A stretch of DNA of 8,396 nucleotides, from NCBI GenBank assembly GCA_004553715.1, contig SFKP01000039.1, positions 1-8,396 on the forward strand. The letters are read 5' to 3'. The notes below the pieces were generated by a model, which was not told where the DNA came from, did not search any database, and saw only the letters and a list, made by a program, of their open reading frames with translations. Below are positions 1-5,794 of this stretch, piece after piece. Made by a program: the position numbers and the translations under genes. The DNA is from Clostridiales bacterium. GTDB taxonomy: Bacteria; Bacillota; Clostridia; TANB77; CAG-508. Within the stretch, counting starts at the first letter, position 1; every line of letters starts with the position of its first letter.

Positions 1-118
1 TATTGATATTATTTTTATCAATTTGCTTAAAATATATGTCTTTTTCTGAATTTTTTATTGTTTTCTCATATTTATCAAAACCTTGCTTTACATAGAATGG
101 AATATTATTTTTTGCGAT
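1..118 (-). pseudogene. C-terminal part of a GNAT-type acetyltransferase, interrupted
   Basis: An open frame on the minus strand runs from about position 118 off the left edge of the window. It reads N-N-I-P-F-Y-V-K-Q-G-F-D-K-Y-E-K, which resembles the end of the acetyl-CoA fold in GNAT N-acetyltransferases (pattern N..AI.FY.K.GF), followed by a short strand ending D-I-Y-F-K-Q-I. A stop (119-121) lies directly upstream and there is no start codon, so the N-terminal part is missing. It lies just past the end of the recombinase operon, as expected for a host gene cut by integration. The GNAT assignment rests on one short motif, and the exact junction within about 89-121 is inferred. The missing half is not visible elsewhere in the window. 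Confidence 0.5.
89..103. repeat. 15-bp direct repeat, copy 1 (att-like candidate)
   Basis: TACATAGAATGGAAT occurs here and again at 5795-5809 in the same orientation. This copy covers the I-P-F-Y-V codons of the GNAT remnant, at the presumed end of the element. Large serine recombinases usually leave only short identical cores, so a 15-bp match could be an attachment site. In an 8.4-kb AT-rich window one chance match of this length is not very unlikely. Confidence 0.3.
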
Positions 119-137
119 TTAAATATCTATCCTCCTC

Positions 138-233
138 TCAACTCCTCGTATCTAACCATTTAAATTCGCGTACCCTGTCGTTCTTCATTAAAACAGTTAT
201 AATATCAAGGGTTTTGAGGCTTTTATTCGCCAT
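138..233 (-). CDS. Possible 31-residue peptide downstream of the recombinase operon
   Basis: An ATG-initiated minus-strand frame encodes a 31-residue peptide containing K-T-L-D-I-I-T-V-L-M-K-N-D-R-V-R-E-F. The frame stays open for ten more codons upstream (to 263) but without another start. There is no good Shine-Dalgarno sequence before the ATG. The composition looks protein-like and it ends just before a strong GAGGAGG at 131-137. I do not recognise a family. It could be a real small element-end gene, the tail of a truncated gene, or chance. Confidence 0.25.
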   Translation of the reverse strand: MANKSLKTLDIITVLMKNDRVREFKWLDTRS

Positions 234-262
234 TTTTTCTTGTTTTTCGTATTTTTCATAAT

Positions 263-292
263 CTTATGTAAGTGTTCATACATAAGTTTTTT
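263..292 (+). terminator. Hairpin with U run, plus-strand orientation
   Basis: A perfect 8-bp stem, CTTATGTA (263-270) with TACATAAG (279-286), has an 8-base loop and is followed on the plus strand by six T. This has the form of an intrinsic terminator for transcription entering from the left flank. No convincing plus-strand gene ends here, so it may instead protect the element end or mark a protein-binding dyad. Confidence 0.4.
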
Positions 293-302
293 AAGTTTTT
301 GC

Positions 303-345
303 GGTTATAATATATAACCTCCTTAAAACTTTTCAAATTATATCA
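303..345 (-). promoter_or_regulatory. Outward promoter plus strong RBS inside a palindrome
   Basis: On the minus strand an extended -10, TGATATAAT (345-337), is followed by AAGGAGG (324-318). The -35 position (365-360) reads TAGAAA, only a weak match. The last two G of the ribosome binding site start a 17-bp palindrome, GGTTATA-3-TATAACC (303-319). No ATG, GTG or TTG lies at usable spacing behind the RBS; the next ATG is about 40 bases on. The signals point outward, towards the interrupted host gene. It could be a leader whose gene was lost, or a recombinase-binding dyad. Confidence 0.4.
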
Positions 346-376
346 TAAAATTTAATTTTTTTCTATAAAATTACCG

Positions 377-400
377 AAAAAAGAGAGATAAATTCTCTTT
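377..400 (-). terminator. Intrinsic terminator of the recombinase operon
   Basis: In minus-strand RNA a 7-bp stem, AAAGAGA (400-394) with TCTCTTT (386-380), has a 7-base loop and continues into three more U, giving a six-U run (382-377). It overlaps the stop codon of the second recombinase (399-401), so it ends the long minus-strand operon. Confidence 0.7.
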
Positions 401-2081
401 AAAGTATATCTCCCTTTCTTCTTTTTATATATTGAATTAAATAATTGTATTCATCTTCATATTTAAACTTAACTTTAATTTTCTTATCTTCATAAACATA
501 TATATCATCTATTAGTCCATCTATAAGTTCTCTTGATAATGAATTTACATTCTGATATTTTTCAAAATATTCAATCCATTCTCCAGAGGTACTCATTTTG
601 TCTAAATTCTGTAATTCTTTATAGTTTTCTTCAATATATGCTTCATTTTCCCTTATTTGCCTTCCGTATTCTTGGGTGTAGTCATTATATTCCTTTTCTG
701 TAATAATGCCTAATTTCCAATCCTCGTAAGCCTCTTTTCTTAACTTTCTTTTAATATTCAATGTTTCTTCACATTTATTGATATTTTCTAGCAAATAACT
801 TCTACGATTATCATTAAATGTTTTACTATCTATTTGTCCTTTTATTCTTTTCATATCTATTATAAGTCCAATTTGAACTTTTACGCTTTCTAAAACTGCT
901 TTTTCTAATTCATCATTTTTTATACTATGCTTTGTACAAATTTCTCCACCAGACCTCATATATGCAGAACACATATAATGATAATAATTTCTAGGTTGTC
1001 CTTTATATTTTCCTGGTATCTTTTTACTCATTGCCCTTTGGCAATCTCCACATTTAATATGTCCTGCAAATATGGATATTTTTCCATCTGTATTCATTCT
1101 TGTATCTCTGTTTAGTATTGCTTTTTGTACCTTATTAAATGTATCTCTATCTATAATTGCATCATGTGTATCTTTTACAATAATCCATTCTTCTTGTGGT
1201 ACTAATACTCTTTTATGTATTTTATAACTAATTAGTTTTCCTTTGTTTTGAACTAAATCTCCACAATACATTTGATTTCGTAAAATATCTCTAATTGTTG
1301 TTGAACACCAAGAATATGTAACTTTATCGGTATTATTCTTAAATGGTGTTTTCATTTTTAAATCTATTGCTCTATGTCCTGTTGGATTTAATATTCCTAA
1401 TTCATTTAATTTTTTTGCTATTGCTGTTCTTCCATATCCATTTAAAGTAAGTTCATATATCATTCTAACGACTTTTGCTGCATCTTCATCAATAATTAAA
1501 TGATGTACATCATCTGGATCTTTGATATATCCATAAGGTGCATAAGCTCCAACATATTCTCCTTTTTTCATTTTTACATTTAATACTGCCTTTATTTTAT
1601 TTGATATATCTCGACAGTATTCGTCATTTATTAAATTTTTAAAAGGTACAATTATGCTATTAACTGATTCAGGATTTTTTATGCTATCTATTTGGTCATT
1701 AACTGCAATAAATCTTATATTATATAAAGGAAATACTTTTTCAATATAATTTCCAACTTCAATATAGTTTCTTCCTAATCTTGATAAATCTTTTACAATA
1801 ACAGTATTAAATTTCTTTTCATATAAGTCTTCTAACAATTTTTCAAATCCTGGTCTATTAAAAGTAGTTCCAGAAAATCCATCATCTGTATAATAATCAT
1901 ATACTTCAATATCTGAATTATCTTTTAAAAATTGATTTAATAACATTCTTTGATTTGTTATACTATTACTTTCTTCTTTATCTCCATCTTCTACTGATAA
2001 TCTTATATATATTGCTGCTTTATATTGATAACTTTTCACATTATCTTTTTCTTCTTTATTATATTTACTTTGTCTAGGCAT
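399..2081 (-). CDS. Large serine recombinase (second of a tandem pair)
   Basis: This 560-residue protein is a large serine recombinase of the TndX/TnpX type, which catalyses site-specific excision and integration of mobile elements through a serine-DNA intermediate. The resolvase-like catalytic domain covers about residues 20-165: nucleophile Ser29 in Y-I-R-L-S, D-D-G-F-S-G-T at 66-72, and D-L-S-R-L-G-R at 98-104. A Recombinase domain (about 175-320) is followed by a zinc ribbon with Cys344, Cys347, Cys371 and Cys382, then a charged, probably coiled-coil segment (about 420-495) and a C-terminal basic strand-rich tail. The length is normal for the family. The ATG lies 8 bases inside the end of the upstream recombinase gene, with GGAAGGGGG as a plausible RBS, so the two are translationally coupled. 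Its partner is clearly homologous but diverged, so this is an old duplication or a two-subunit system. Target site unknown. Confidence 0.93.
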   Translation of the reverse strand: MPRQSKYNKEEKDNVKSYQYKAAIYIRLSVEDGDKEESNSITNQRMLLNQFLKDNSDIEVYDYYTDDGFSGTTFNRPGFEKLLEDLYEKKFNTVIVKDLSRLGRNYIEVGNYIEKVFPLYNIRFIAVNDQIDSIKNPESVNSIIVPFKNLINDEYCRDISNKIKAVLNVKMKKGEYVGAYAPYGYIKDPDDVHHLIIDEDAAKVVRMIYELTLNGYGRTAIAKKLNELGILNPTGHRAIDLKMKTPFKNNTDKVTYSWCSTTIRDILRNQMYCGDLVQNKGKLISYKIHKRVLVPQEEWIIVKDTHDAIIDRDTFNKVQKAILNRDTRMNTDGKISIFAGHIKCGDCQRAMSKKIPGKYKGQPRNYYHYMCSAYMRSGGEICTKHSIKNDELEKAVLESVKVQIGLIIDMKRIKGQIDSKTFNDNRRSYLLENINKCEETLNIKRKLRKEAYEDWKLGIITEKEYNDYTQEYGRQIRENEAYIEENYKELQNLDKMSTSGEWIEYFEKYQNVNSLSRELIDGLIDDIYVYEDKKIKVKFKYEDEYNYLIQYIKRRKGDIL

Positions 2082-3750
2082 TAGTATTTCCCCCTTCCTT
2101 TACAATTTTCAAATAATCCATTGCTAACTTAAAAGCGTCTTCATACTTAAATACTAATTTAATTTTTCTACCATCATTATTGATATAAATTTTTTCTATT
2201 AAGTCATTTAACATTTCTTTTGTAATCTTCCTTTGATTTTTATATTTCATTAAAGTATCTACCCAGTTATTTTCAGCAACATTCTTATAACTTAATCTTG
2301 CCTCCATTAACTTTGCTTTTTCTTTTTTAATTTGTTCCTTTATATTTTCTTCCTCTTTAACATTCTCTCTGATAAAAGCAATATATTCTTGCTCGTCAAT
2401 TTCCATATCTCTGAATTTTGTGAAATATTTTGTTCTTTCTTTATCAAGTCTTTCTAATTTATTTTTTAAATTCTCAACATTCTCTTTTATTTTGTCTGCA
2501 TATTCTTTATTTTCTTTAACAGATAATCTTGCATTTTCAAATCCATTTAGTAAATCTATATGATATTTAATACTTCTAAAAATACATATTTTTAACTTGT
2601 CCATATCTATTACATAAGGTTTATCATTTTGATTATTGCATTCTTTACATTCCAATACATATTTTTCAATTTCAGTATCATTTATCATACTTTTTTCTTT
2701 TATAGTTGCTACTAATGGCTTATTACAATTACTGCAAAATACAATTCCGTCAAATATAGAAATATTTTCTATTCTTCTGTTCCAATTAAACTTTCTATCT
2801 TTTCTTATTTTTTGTATATTAAAAAATCTTTCTTTTTCTATAATTGGTTCATGTGCATTTTCAATTATAATGTAATCTTCTTCATCGTTTTTTAATCTCT
2901 TATGTACTTTATAACTAATTCCTCTTGTCTTGTTTTGAACTAAATCCCCACAATAAACTCTATTATCTAATATCTTTCCGACAATACTTGCTGTCCATTG
3001 TTTTGCAACTTTACTACTTGATGATGTGATTTTTAAAATCTTACAGTTATATTCACTTGGTGTTAATACATTTTTTTCATTTAATTCTTTAGTAATTAAC
3101 ACATTACCAATTCCAGATTCGCATAAATCAAATATTCTTCTTACAACACTTGCTGAAGCCTCATCTACTATTAGTTTGTGTTTATTATTTTCATCTCTTA
3201 TATAGCCAAAAGGTGGTATTCCCCCTATATATTTTCCCTCTTTTTTCATAACCTCAAATGTCTTTATCAATTTATCTGATACATCTTTGCAATACATTTC
3301 ATTCATTATATTTTTTAAAGGAAAAATAATATCATCTACTGACTTTTTATCTTTATAACTATCTATCTTTTCACAAACAGATATAAATCTTATATTATCT
3401 TTCATAAATGAATTTATCTTATTTCCAACTTCAATATAGTTTCTTCCAAAACGAGATAAATCTTTTACTATAACTGTATTTACTATTTCTTTTTCTATAT
3501 CTTTCATCATTTTCTTGAAAGCAGGTCTATCAAAAGTTGTTCCAGAAAATCCGTCATCAATATAATATTCTTTAACATTAAGTTCTTTATTTTGTTCCAA
3601 ATACATATTTAAAAGTTCTTTCTGATTGATAACACTATTACTTTCTGCTTTATCTCCATCTTGAACTGATAATCTAATATATACAGCAACATTCCAAACT
3701 TTTGATTTATTTATTTCAATATCATATTTACTTTTTCTACCTCTTTTCAT
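2074..3750 (-). CDS. Large serine recombinase (first of a tandem pair)
   Basis: This 558-residue large serine recombinase has the same architecture as its downstream neighbour. The catalytic domain has Ser28 in Y-I-R-L-S, D-D-G-F-S-G-T at 65-71, and D-L-S-R-F-G-R at 97-103. The Recombinase domain spans about 175-320. The zinc ribbon has Cys339, Cys342, Cys368 and Cys371, with a shorter spacing in its second half than in the partner. A long Lys/Glu-rich coiled coil covers about 411-486. The active-site motifs are intact in both proteins, so neither is an obviously dead copy. The ATG at 3750 has AGGAGG nine bases upstream. Two intact, co-translated large serine recombinases recall CcrA/CcrB of SCC elements and some clostridial elements with several recombinases. 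Whether they act as a heteromer or on different sites cannot be seen here. Confidence 0.93.
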   Translation of the reverse strand: MKRGRKSKYDIEINKSKVWNVAVYIRLSVQDGDKAESNSVINQKELLNMYLEQNKELNVKEYYIDDGFSGTTFDRPAFKKMMKDIEKEIVNTVIVKDLSRFGRNYIEVGNKINSFMKDNIRFISVCEKIDSYKDKKSVDDIIFPLKNIMNEMYCKDVSDKLIKTFEVMKKEGKYIGGIPPFGYIRDENNKHKLIVDEASASVVRRIFDLCESGIGNVLITKELNEKNVLTPSEYNCKILKITSSSSKVAKQWTASIVGKILDNRVYCGDLVQNKTRGISYKVHKRLKNDEEDYIIIENAHEPIIEKERFFNIQKIRKDRKFNWNRRIENISIFDGIVFCSNCNKPLVATIKEKSMINDTEIEKYVLECKECNNQNDKPYVIDMDKLKICIFRSIKYHIDLLNGFENARLSVKENKEYADKIKENVENLKNKLERLDKERTKYFTKFRDMEIDEQEYIAFIRENVKEEENIKEQIKKEKAKLMEARLSYKNVAENNWVDTLMKYKNQRKITKEMLNDLIEKIYINNDGRKIKLVFKYEDAFKLAMDYLKIVKEGGNTNA

Positions 3751-3830
3751 TTTCTAAAACCTCCTACACCCAAATAGTAGCATAACCTTTGATTTTATCC
3801 TATTTTGCAAAAATTCCTTAATTCTAAAAT

Positions 3831-4124
3831 TTACACATTTGACATTTCTCTCATTTTGTATTCATTTATTAAAGTAGCGTCTATACACTCCATTGGAGAT
3901 ATATTAGAATTATCTGAAAACTCCATTTCCACTACTATATTTCCAACTCTAATTGCATAAGGATTTTTAATCTTTTGAAAGAAATTAAGTATTCTCGATT
4001 CTAATGAAGTATTAGAATCTATACTAATATTATCAATTTTATCAATTCTTCTATTTGCAATATCTGCTTGTAAATTTTCTTTGCTTTTCTTTAGTTTGTA
4101 TTCTAATTGATTAATTTCCTCCAT
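3831..4124 (-). CDS. DUF6870-like small protein of mobile elements
   Basis: A 97-residue protein. Its C-terminal half contains F-F-Q-K-I-K-N-P-Y-A-I-R-V-G-N-I-V-V-E-M-E-F, matching the pattern I-K-N-P-Y-x-[FY]-[RK]-x-G-x-x-V-V-x-[VM]-x-F that I associate with DUF6870, a family common in clostridial integrative elements. The function is unknown. The N-terminal 30 residues are probably coiled coil. I take the ATG at 4124, with AAAGGA seven bases upstream. An in-frame TTG at 4139 would add five residues but would place that RBS inside the gene. It lies 80 bases before the first recombinase and directly behind an intrinsic terminator. By position it could be a recombination directionality factor, but no sequence feature shows this. 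Confidence 0.75.
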   Translation of the reverse strand: MEEINQLEYKLKKSKENLQADIANRRIDKIDNISIDSNTSLESRILNFFQKIKNPYAIRVGNIVVEMEFSDNSNISPMECIDATLINEYKMREMSNV

Positions 4125-4137
4125 AACTTTTCCTTTC

Positions 4138-4169
4138 AAAAAAGATACTAGTAAAAAACTAACATCTTT
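4138..4169 (-). terminator. Intrinsic terminator/attenuator inside the operon
   Basis: In minus-strand RNA, AAAGATGTTAGT (4169-4158) pairs with ACTAGTATCTTT (4152-4141) over 12 bp. Two central G-U pairs would be mismatches in the opposite strand's RNA. The loop is UUUUU and three more U follow the stem (4140-4138), making a six-U run. It lies between the 63-residue gene and the DUF6870 gene, whose RBS begins only a few bases later, leaving no room for a new promoter. Read-through would therefore decide recombinase transcription. Confidence 0.65.
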
Positions 4170-4178
4170 CTTTATTAT

Positions 4179-4370
4179 TTATTTTTCATATTTATCCATT
4201 AAATATTCTGCCATTCCCTCCACTCCATCTTTTGCATATAAAGTTTGTAGTGGATCTATGCACTTTTTAAAATTTCTCATATTTATTTCATTTGCTGATT
4301 TTGTTAAATTATGTAATGCAATTTCTCCATAAGCTCTTACTTGTTCCCATGTATAAAGTTCTTTACCCAT
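4179..4370 (-). CDS. Small helical protein of unknown function (63 residues)
   Basis: I do not recognise a family. The protein starts M-G-K-E-L-Y-T-W-E-Q-V-R-A-Y-G-E and is predicted to be mostly helical, soluble and mildly charged, ending L-M-D-K-Y-E-K. AGGAGG lies eight bases before the ATG, inside the coding end of the upstream membrane-protein gene, so the two are coupled by a 34-base overlap. Clean codon structure, strong RBS and operon position support a real gene. Small proteins just before a recombinase sometimes act as excision factors, but nothing in this sequence proves it. Confidence 0.7.
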   Translation of the reverse strand: MGKELYTWEQVRAYGEIALHNLTKSANEINMRNFKKCIDPLQTLYAKDGVEGMAEYLMDKYEK

Positions 4371-4576
4371 TTGAAAAACCTCCTAATTTTTATTTTTCTA
4401 ATTTTTTTCTTTCTTATTTGTTCTTTTTCATAATCTCTCCAGTATTGTGCTTCTTCTTCTAATTCATAAGTTCTTTCTTGTTCTGACTTACTTTTACTGC
4501 CACCTATAATTATTAAAATCATAGGTAGTCCCATTAAAAAGAATAATATTATAATCATTGAAATAATATCTAACAT
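4337..4576 (-). CDS. Small single-pass membrane protein (79 residues)
   Basis: The protein begins M-L-D-I-I-S-M-I-I-I-L and has one hydrophobic helix at about residues 3-25, ending at a Gly-Gly. A strongly charged Glu/Arg/Lys cytoplasmic tail follows, probably coiled coil at about 30-60, then a basic end. There is no cleavage site, so it is likely an N-terminally anchored inner-membrane protein. I chose the ATG at 4576 because GGAGG (4586-4582) lies five bases upstream; the alternative ATG at 4588 would put that RBS inside the gene. Its 3' end overlaps the next gene by 34 bases. It follows the structured non-coding stretch. Family and function unknown. Confidence 0.65.
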   Translation of the reverse strand: MLDIISMIIILFFLMGLPMILIIIGGSKSKSEQERTYELEEEAQYWRDYEKEQIRKKKIRKIKIRRFFKWVKNFIHGNK

Positions 4577-4631
4577 TTTAGCCTCCATTTTAATAGTTAA
4601 ATTATTTTAATTTTAATTGTTCCATTCATTT

Positions 4632-4931
4632 ATTAGATTGCTATTGTTTCTAGCAACATTGGTTATCTACCACCCAGAACTCTGGTTTGTACTCATTGCG
4701 TGGGACGCACCATTATAGAAACATTATGGTCTATTCCTATAACTTTACGCTCGTTCTATGACTATACAAAAGTATCCAAACTACTTCATAATAAGATAAC
4801 ATTCTTATTAGATATCTAAATAGTTGCTACCCCACCTAGAATGTAGTTCTTGTCGTTCTAATAAAATCTATTCAATTTTCAATGTGCATACCATAGTAGA
4901 AGTTTTTTAACCCTTCTACTATGAACAGCAC
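4632..4931 (-). ncRNA. Candidate structured RNA between the HTH_16 and membrane-protein genes
   Basis: This stretch has no open frame of note and is clearly richer in G+C than its surroundings (about 42% over 4661-4760). It is full of stems: an 11-bp perfect stem 4892-4902/4913-4923 extended by GTGC/GCAC (4884-4887/4928-4931); 8 bp at 4789-4796/4803-4810; TGCGT/ACGCA at 4697-4701/4705-4709; CCAG/CTGG at 4674-4677/4682-4685; TTGCTA/TAGCAA at 4638-4643/4651-4656; and ACCAT/ATGGT at 4709-4713/4726-4730. The loops of the last two are complementary, with TGTTTCTA (4645-4652) against TAGAAACA (4716-4723), suggesting a kissing interaction. A GC-rich, structured island in AT-rich DNA is a usual sign of functional RNA. 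The minus strand is chosen from operon context. It fits no RNA family I can name. Alternatives are an origin of transfer or a regulatory leader of the membrane-protein gene. Confidence 0.45.
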
Positions 4932-4953
4932 AAAAAAATCGAAAAAGTGGACA

Positions 4954-5166
4954 TCAAATTTCAAATTTTTTATAAATTTTTTTATTTCGTATCAATTCAA
5001 TAGAATATGTAATCAATTCGCTCTTTAAATCCTCGTTAATTTCCCCATCATCATCTTTAGAATTACTATTTATAAGTTTCATTATTTTGTCTAATACTCT
5101 TACTAATGCTGTATCATCATATACAGCTTGTCTTAATAATTTATAAAACTCTGTATTATATTGCAT
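4954..5166 (-). CDS. HTH_16 regulator, Tn916 ORF8-like
   Basis: A 70-residue protein matching the HTH_16 pattern (F-Y-x-L-L-x-x-A-V-x-D-D-x-x-A-L near the N terminus, D-G-E-I-N-E-D-L-K-S-E-L in the middle, and a C-terminal K-K-F). This is the family of Tn916 ORF8, a small helix-turn-helix protein that in integrative elements sits next to an ORF7-like sigma factor and is thought to work with it, resembling region 2 of a split sigma factor. GGAGGA lies eight bases before the ATG, within the last codons of the sigma-like gene. The gap between the two genes is only four bases, so they are coupled. The C-terminal part is shorter than in many relatives. Confidence 0.75.
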   Translation of the reverse strand: MQYNTEFYKLLRQAVYDDTALVRVLDKIMKLINSNSKDDDGEINEDLKSELITYSIELIRNKKIYKKFEI

Positions 5167-5170
5167 TTTC

Positions 5171-5518
5171 TCATTCCTCCATAACCTTTTTTAATTTCTT
5201 TAAGGCTCTAGTTCGCCTTTTCTTTAAAGTTTCTATATTTTCATTTGTTATTTCAGATATTTCCTTATAACTTAGTCCCTGTGTATATAATAGGTTTAAT
5301 AATTTAATTTCAGTATCATTTAAAACTCCTATAATTGATATATCTTCATTTATAACATCTTTTGAATTTGGACATTCAATTTCTTCTAGTTCAACCTCAT
5401 AATCTCTCATTCTCTCATAATCTCTAAAATAATTTAATCTCATGTGATAAAGTGCTTTTTGCATATAATTTATAAATTTTGCAAGTACAACATCATCTTC
5501 TAATTCTTCATTAGACAT
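5171..5518 (-). CDS. ORF7-like sigma-70 family regulator
   Basis: A 115-residue protein whose C-terminal part is a sigma-70 region 4 helix-turn-helix: L-N-D-T-E-I-K-L-L-N-L-L-Y (67-79), then G-L-S-Y-K-E-I-S-E-I (81-90), then the recognition segment N-I-E-T-L-K-K-R-R-T-R-A-L-K-K-L-K. The N-terminal part (about 10-50) is short and helical. This matches the ORF7 type of regulator in Tn916-like and Tn1549-like elements, which switches on excision and transfer genes. The RBS AGGAGG (5531-5526) is at ideal spacing but is completely buried in the hairpin at 5525-5569, and a 41-codon leader ORF ends within that hairpin, so expression should depend on leader translation. The operon continues into the HTH_16 gene. 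Confidence 0.8.
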   Translation of the reverse strand: MSNEELEDDVVLAKFINYMQKALYHMRLNYFRDYERMRDYEVELEEIECPNSKDVINEDISIIGVLNDTEIKLLNLLYTQGLSYKEISEITNENIETLKKRRTRALKKLKKVMEE

Positions 5519-5569
5519 AAAAAAACCTCCTATTCACTCAAATTTCAGTTAATTCAAGTAATAGGAGGT
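5519..5569 (-). promoter_or_regulatory. RBS-hiding hairpin/terminator before the sigma-like gene
   Basis: In minus-strand RNA, ACCTCCTATT (5569-5560) pairs perfectly with AATAGGAGGT (5534-5525). The second arm contains the AGGAGG of the sigma-like gene. Six U (5524-5519) and the ATG (5518) follow directly. The structure can therefore act as an intrinsic terminator, as a translational lock, or both. The first arm encodes Pro-Pro-Ile of the leader peptide, whose stop codon (5556-5554) lies in the 25-base loop. Confidence 0.75.
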
Positions 5570-5679
5570 CCTCTACATTTAGGAGCTAAAAACACAAAAT
5601 GAGCAGAAAAGTCTATAAAATCTTTTCTACTCACTTTGAAATATGCAATTATATTGAAATCAATCAAGACAATTCTCAA
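5554..5679 (-). CDS. Leader peptide ORF with C-terminal R-G-P-P (41 residues)
   Basis: A short frame starts at a TTG (5679) with AAGAGG (5694-5689) nine bases upstream and ends 35 bases before the sigma-like gene. The peptide begins M-R-I-V-L-I-D-F and ends L-A-P-K-C-R-G-P-P-I-T. R-x-P-P endings resemble known ribosome-arrest motifs (R-A-P-P and R-A-G-P types), and Pro-Pro is intrinsically slow to translate. The Pro-Pro codons CCT CCT form the arm that sequesters the downstream AGGAGG. A second possible start is a GTG at 5637, giving 26 residues, but it has no RBS. The gene is unannotated-size and TTG-started. The evidence is the RBS, the frame, and the exact coupling to the hairpin. I take it as a cis-acting leader. 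Confidence 0.65.
   Translation of the reverse strand: MRIVLIDFNIIAYFKVSRKDFIDFSAHFVFLAPKCRGPPIT
5595..5638 (-). promoter_or_regulatory. 17-bp RNA hairpin within the leader ORF
   Basis: Positions 5638-5622 (minus) pair with 5611-5595 over 17 uninterrupted base pairs with a 10-base loop. Two of the pairs are G-U in minus-strand RNA but would be A-C mismatches in plus-strand RNA, which shows that the RNA made from the minus strand is the one under selection. The hairpin lies inside the leader reading frame, so moving ribosomes would melt it. It may pause RNA polymerase or compete with the downstream hairpin. Confidence 0.6.
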
Positions 5680-5707
5680 ATCTACACACCTCTTAATGCG
5701 TAGATTT
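5678..5707 (-). promoter_or_regulatory. Hairpin presenting the leader RBS in its loop
   Basis: AAATCTAC (minus, 5707-5700) pairs with GTAGATTT (5685-5678). The 14-base loop carries AAGAGG, the RBS of the leader ORF, and the TTG start overlaps the base of the stem. This would tune initiation on the leader. The perfect 8-bp stem is visible, but the regulatory role is inferred. Confidence 0.45.
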
Positions 5708-5794
5708 TTAGAACATAAACATAAACATTTCTATAAAGCTACGCCAAAAAATCTCTCATAATTTTTTTCCTTCAGCATGTTTATGCTTAATAAG

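Noticed and set aside
58..261. Plus-strand frame of 67 codons starting at TTG
   Set aside because: It lies antisense to the GNAT remnant and the end region, has no RBS and a composition typical of reverse AT-rich sequence.
927..1115. Plus-strand frame of 62 codons
   Set aside because: It is antisense to the zinc-ribbon part of the second recombinase, without an RBS; a shadow frame.
2636..2875. Plus-strand hydrophobic frame of 79 codons
   Set aside because: It is antisense to the first recombinase; apparent membrane segments come from reversed Lys/Glu-rich codons.
3751..3830. Possible promoter before the first recombinase (TAAAAT with a weak upstream hexamer)
   Set aside because: The -35 match is poor and such hexamers are frequent in this AT-rich sequence.
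4632..4931. Assignment of the structured region to a T-box, tRNA, 6S, group II intron or transposon guide RNA
   Set aside because: No tRNA cloverleaf, T-box antiterminator, intron domain V or adjacent nuclease gene is recognisable; left as an unclassified candidate.
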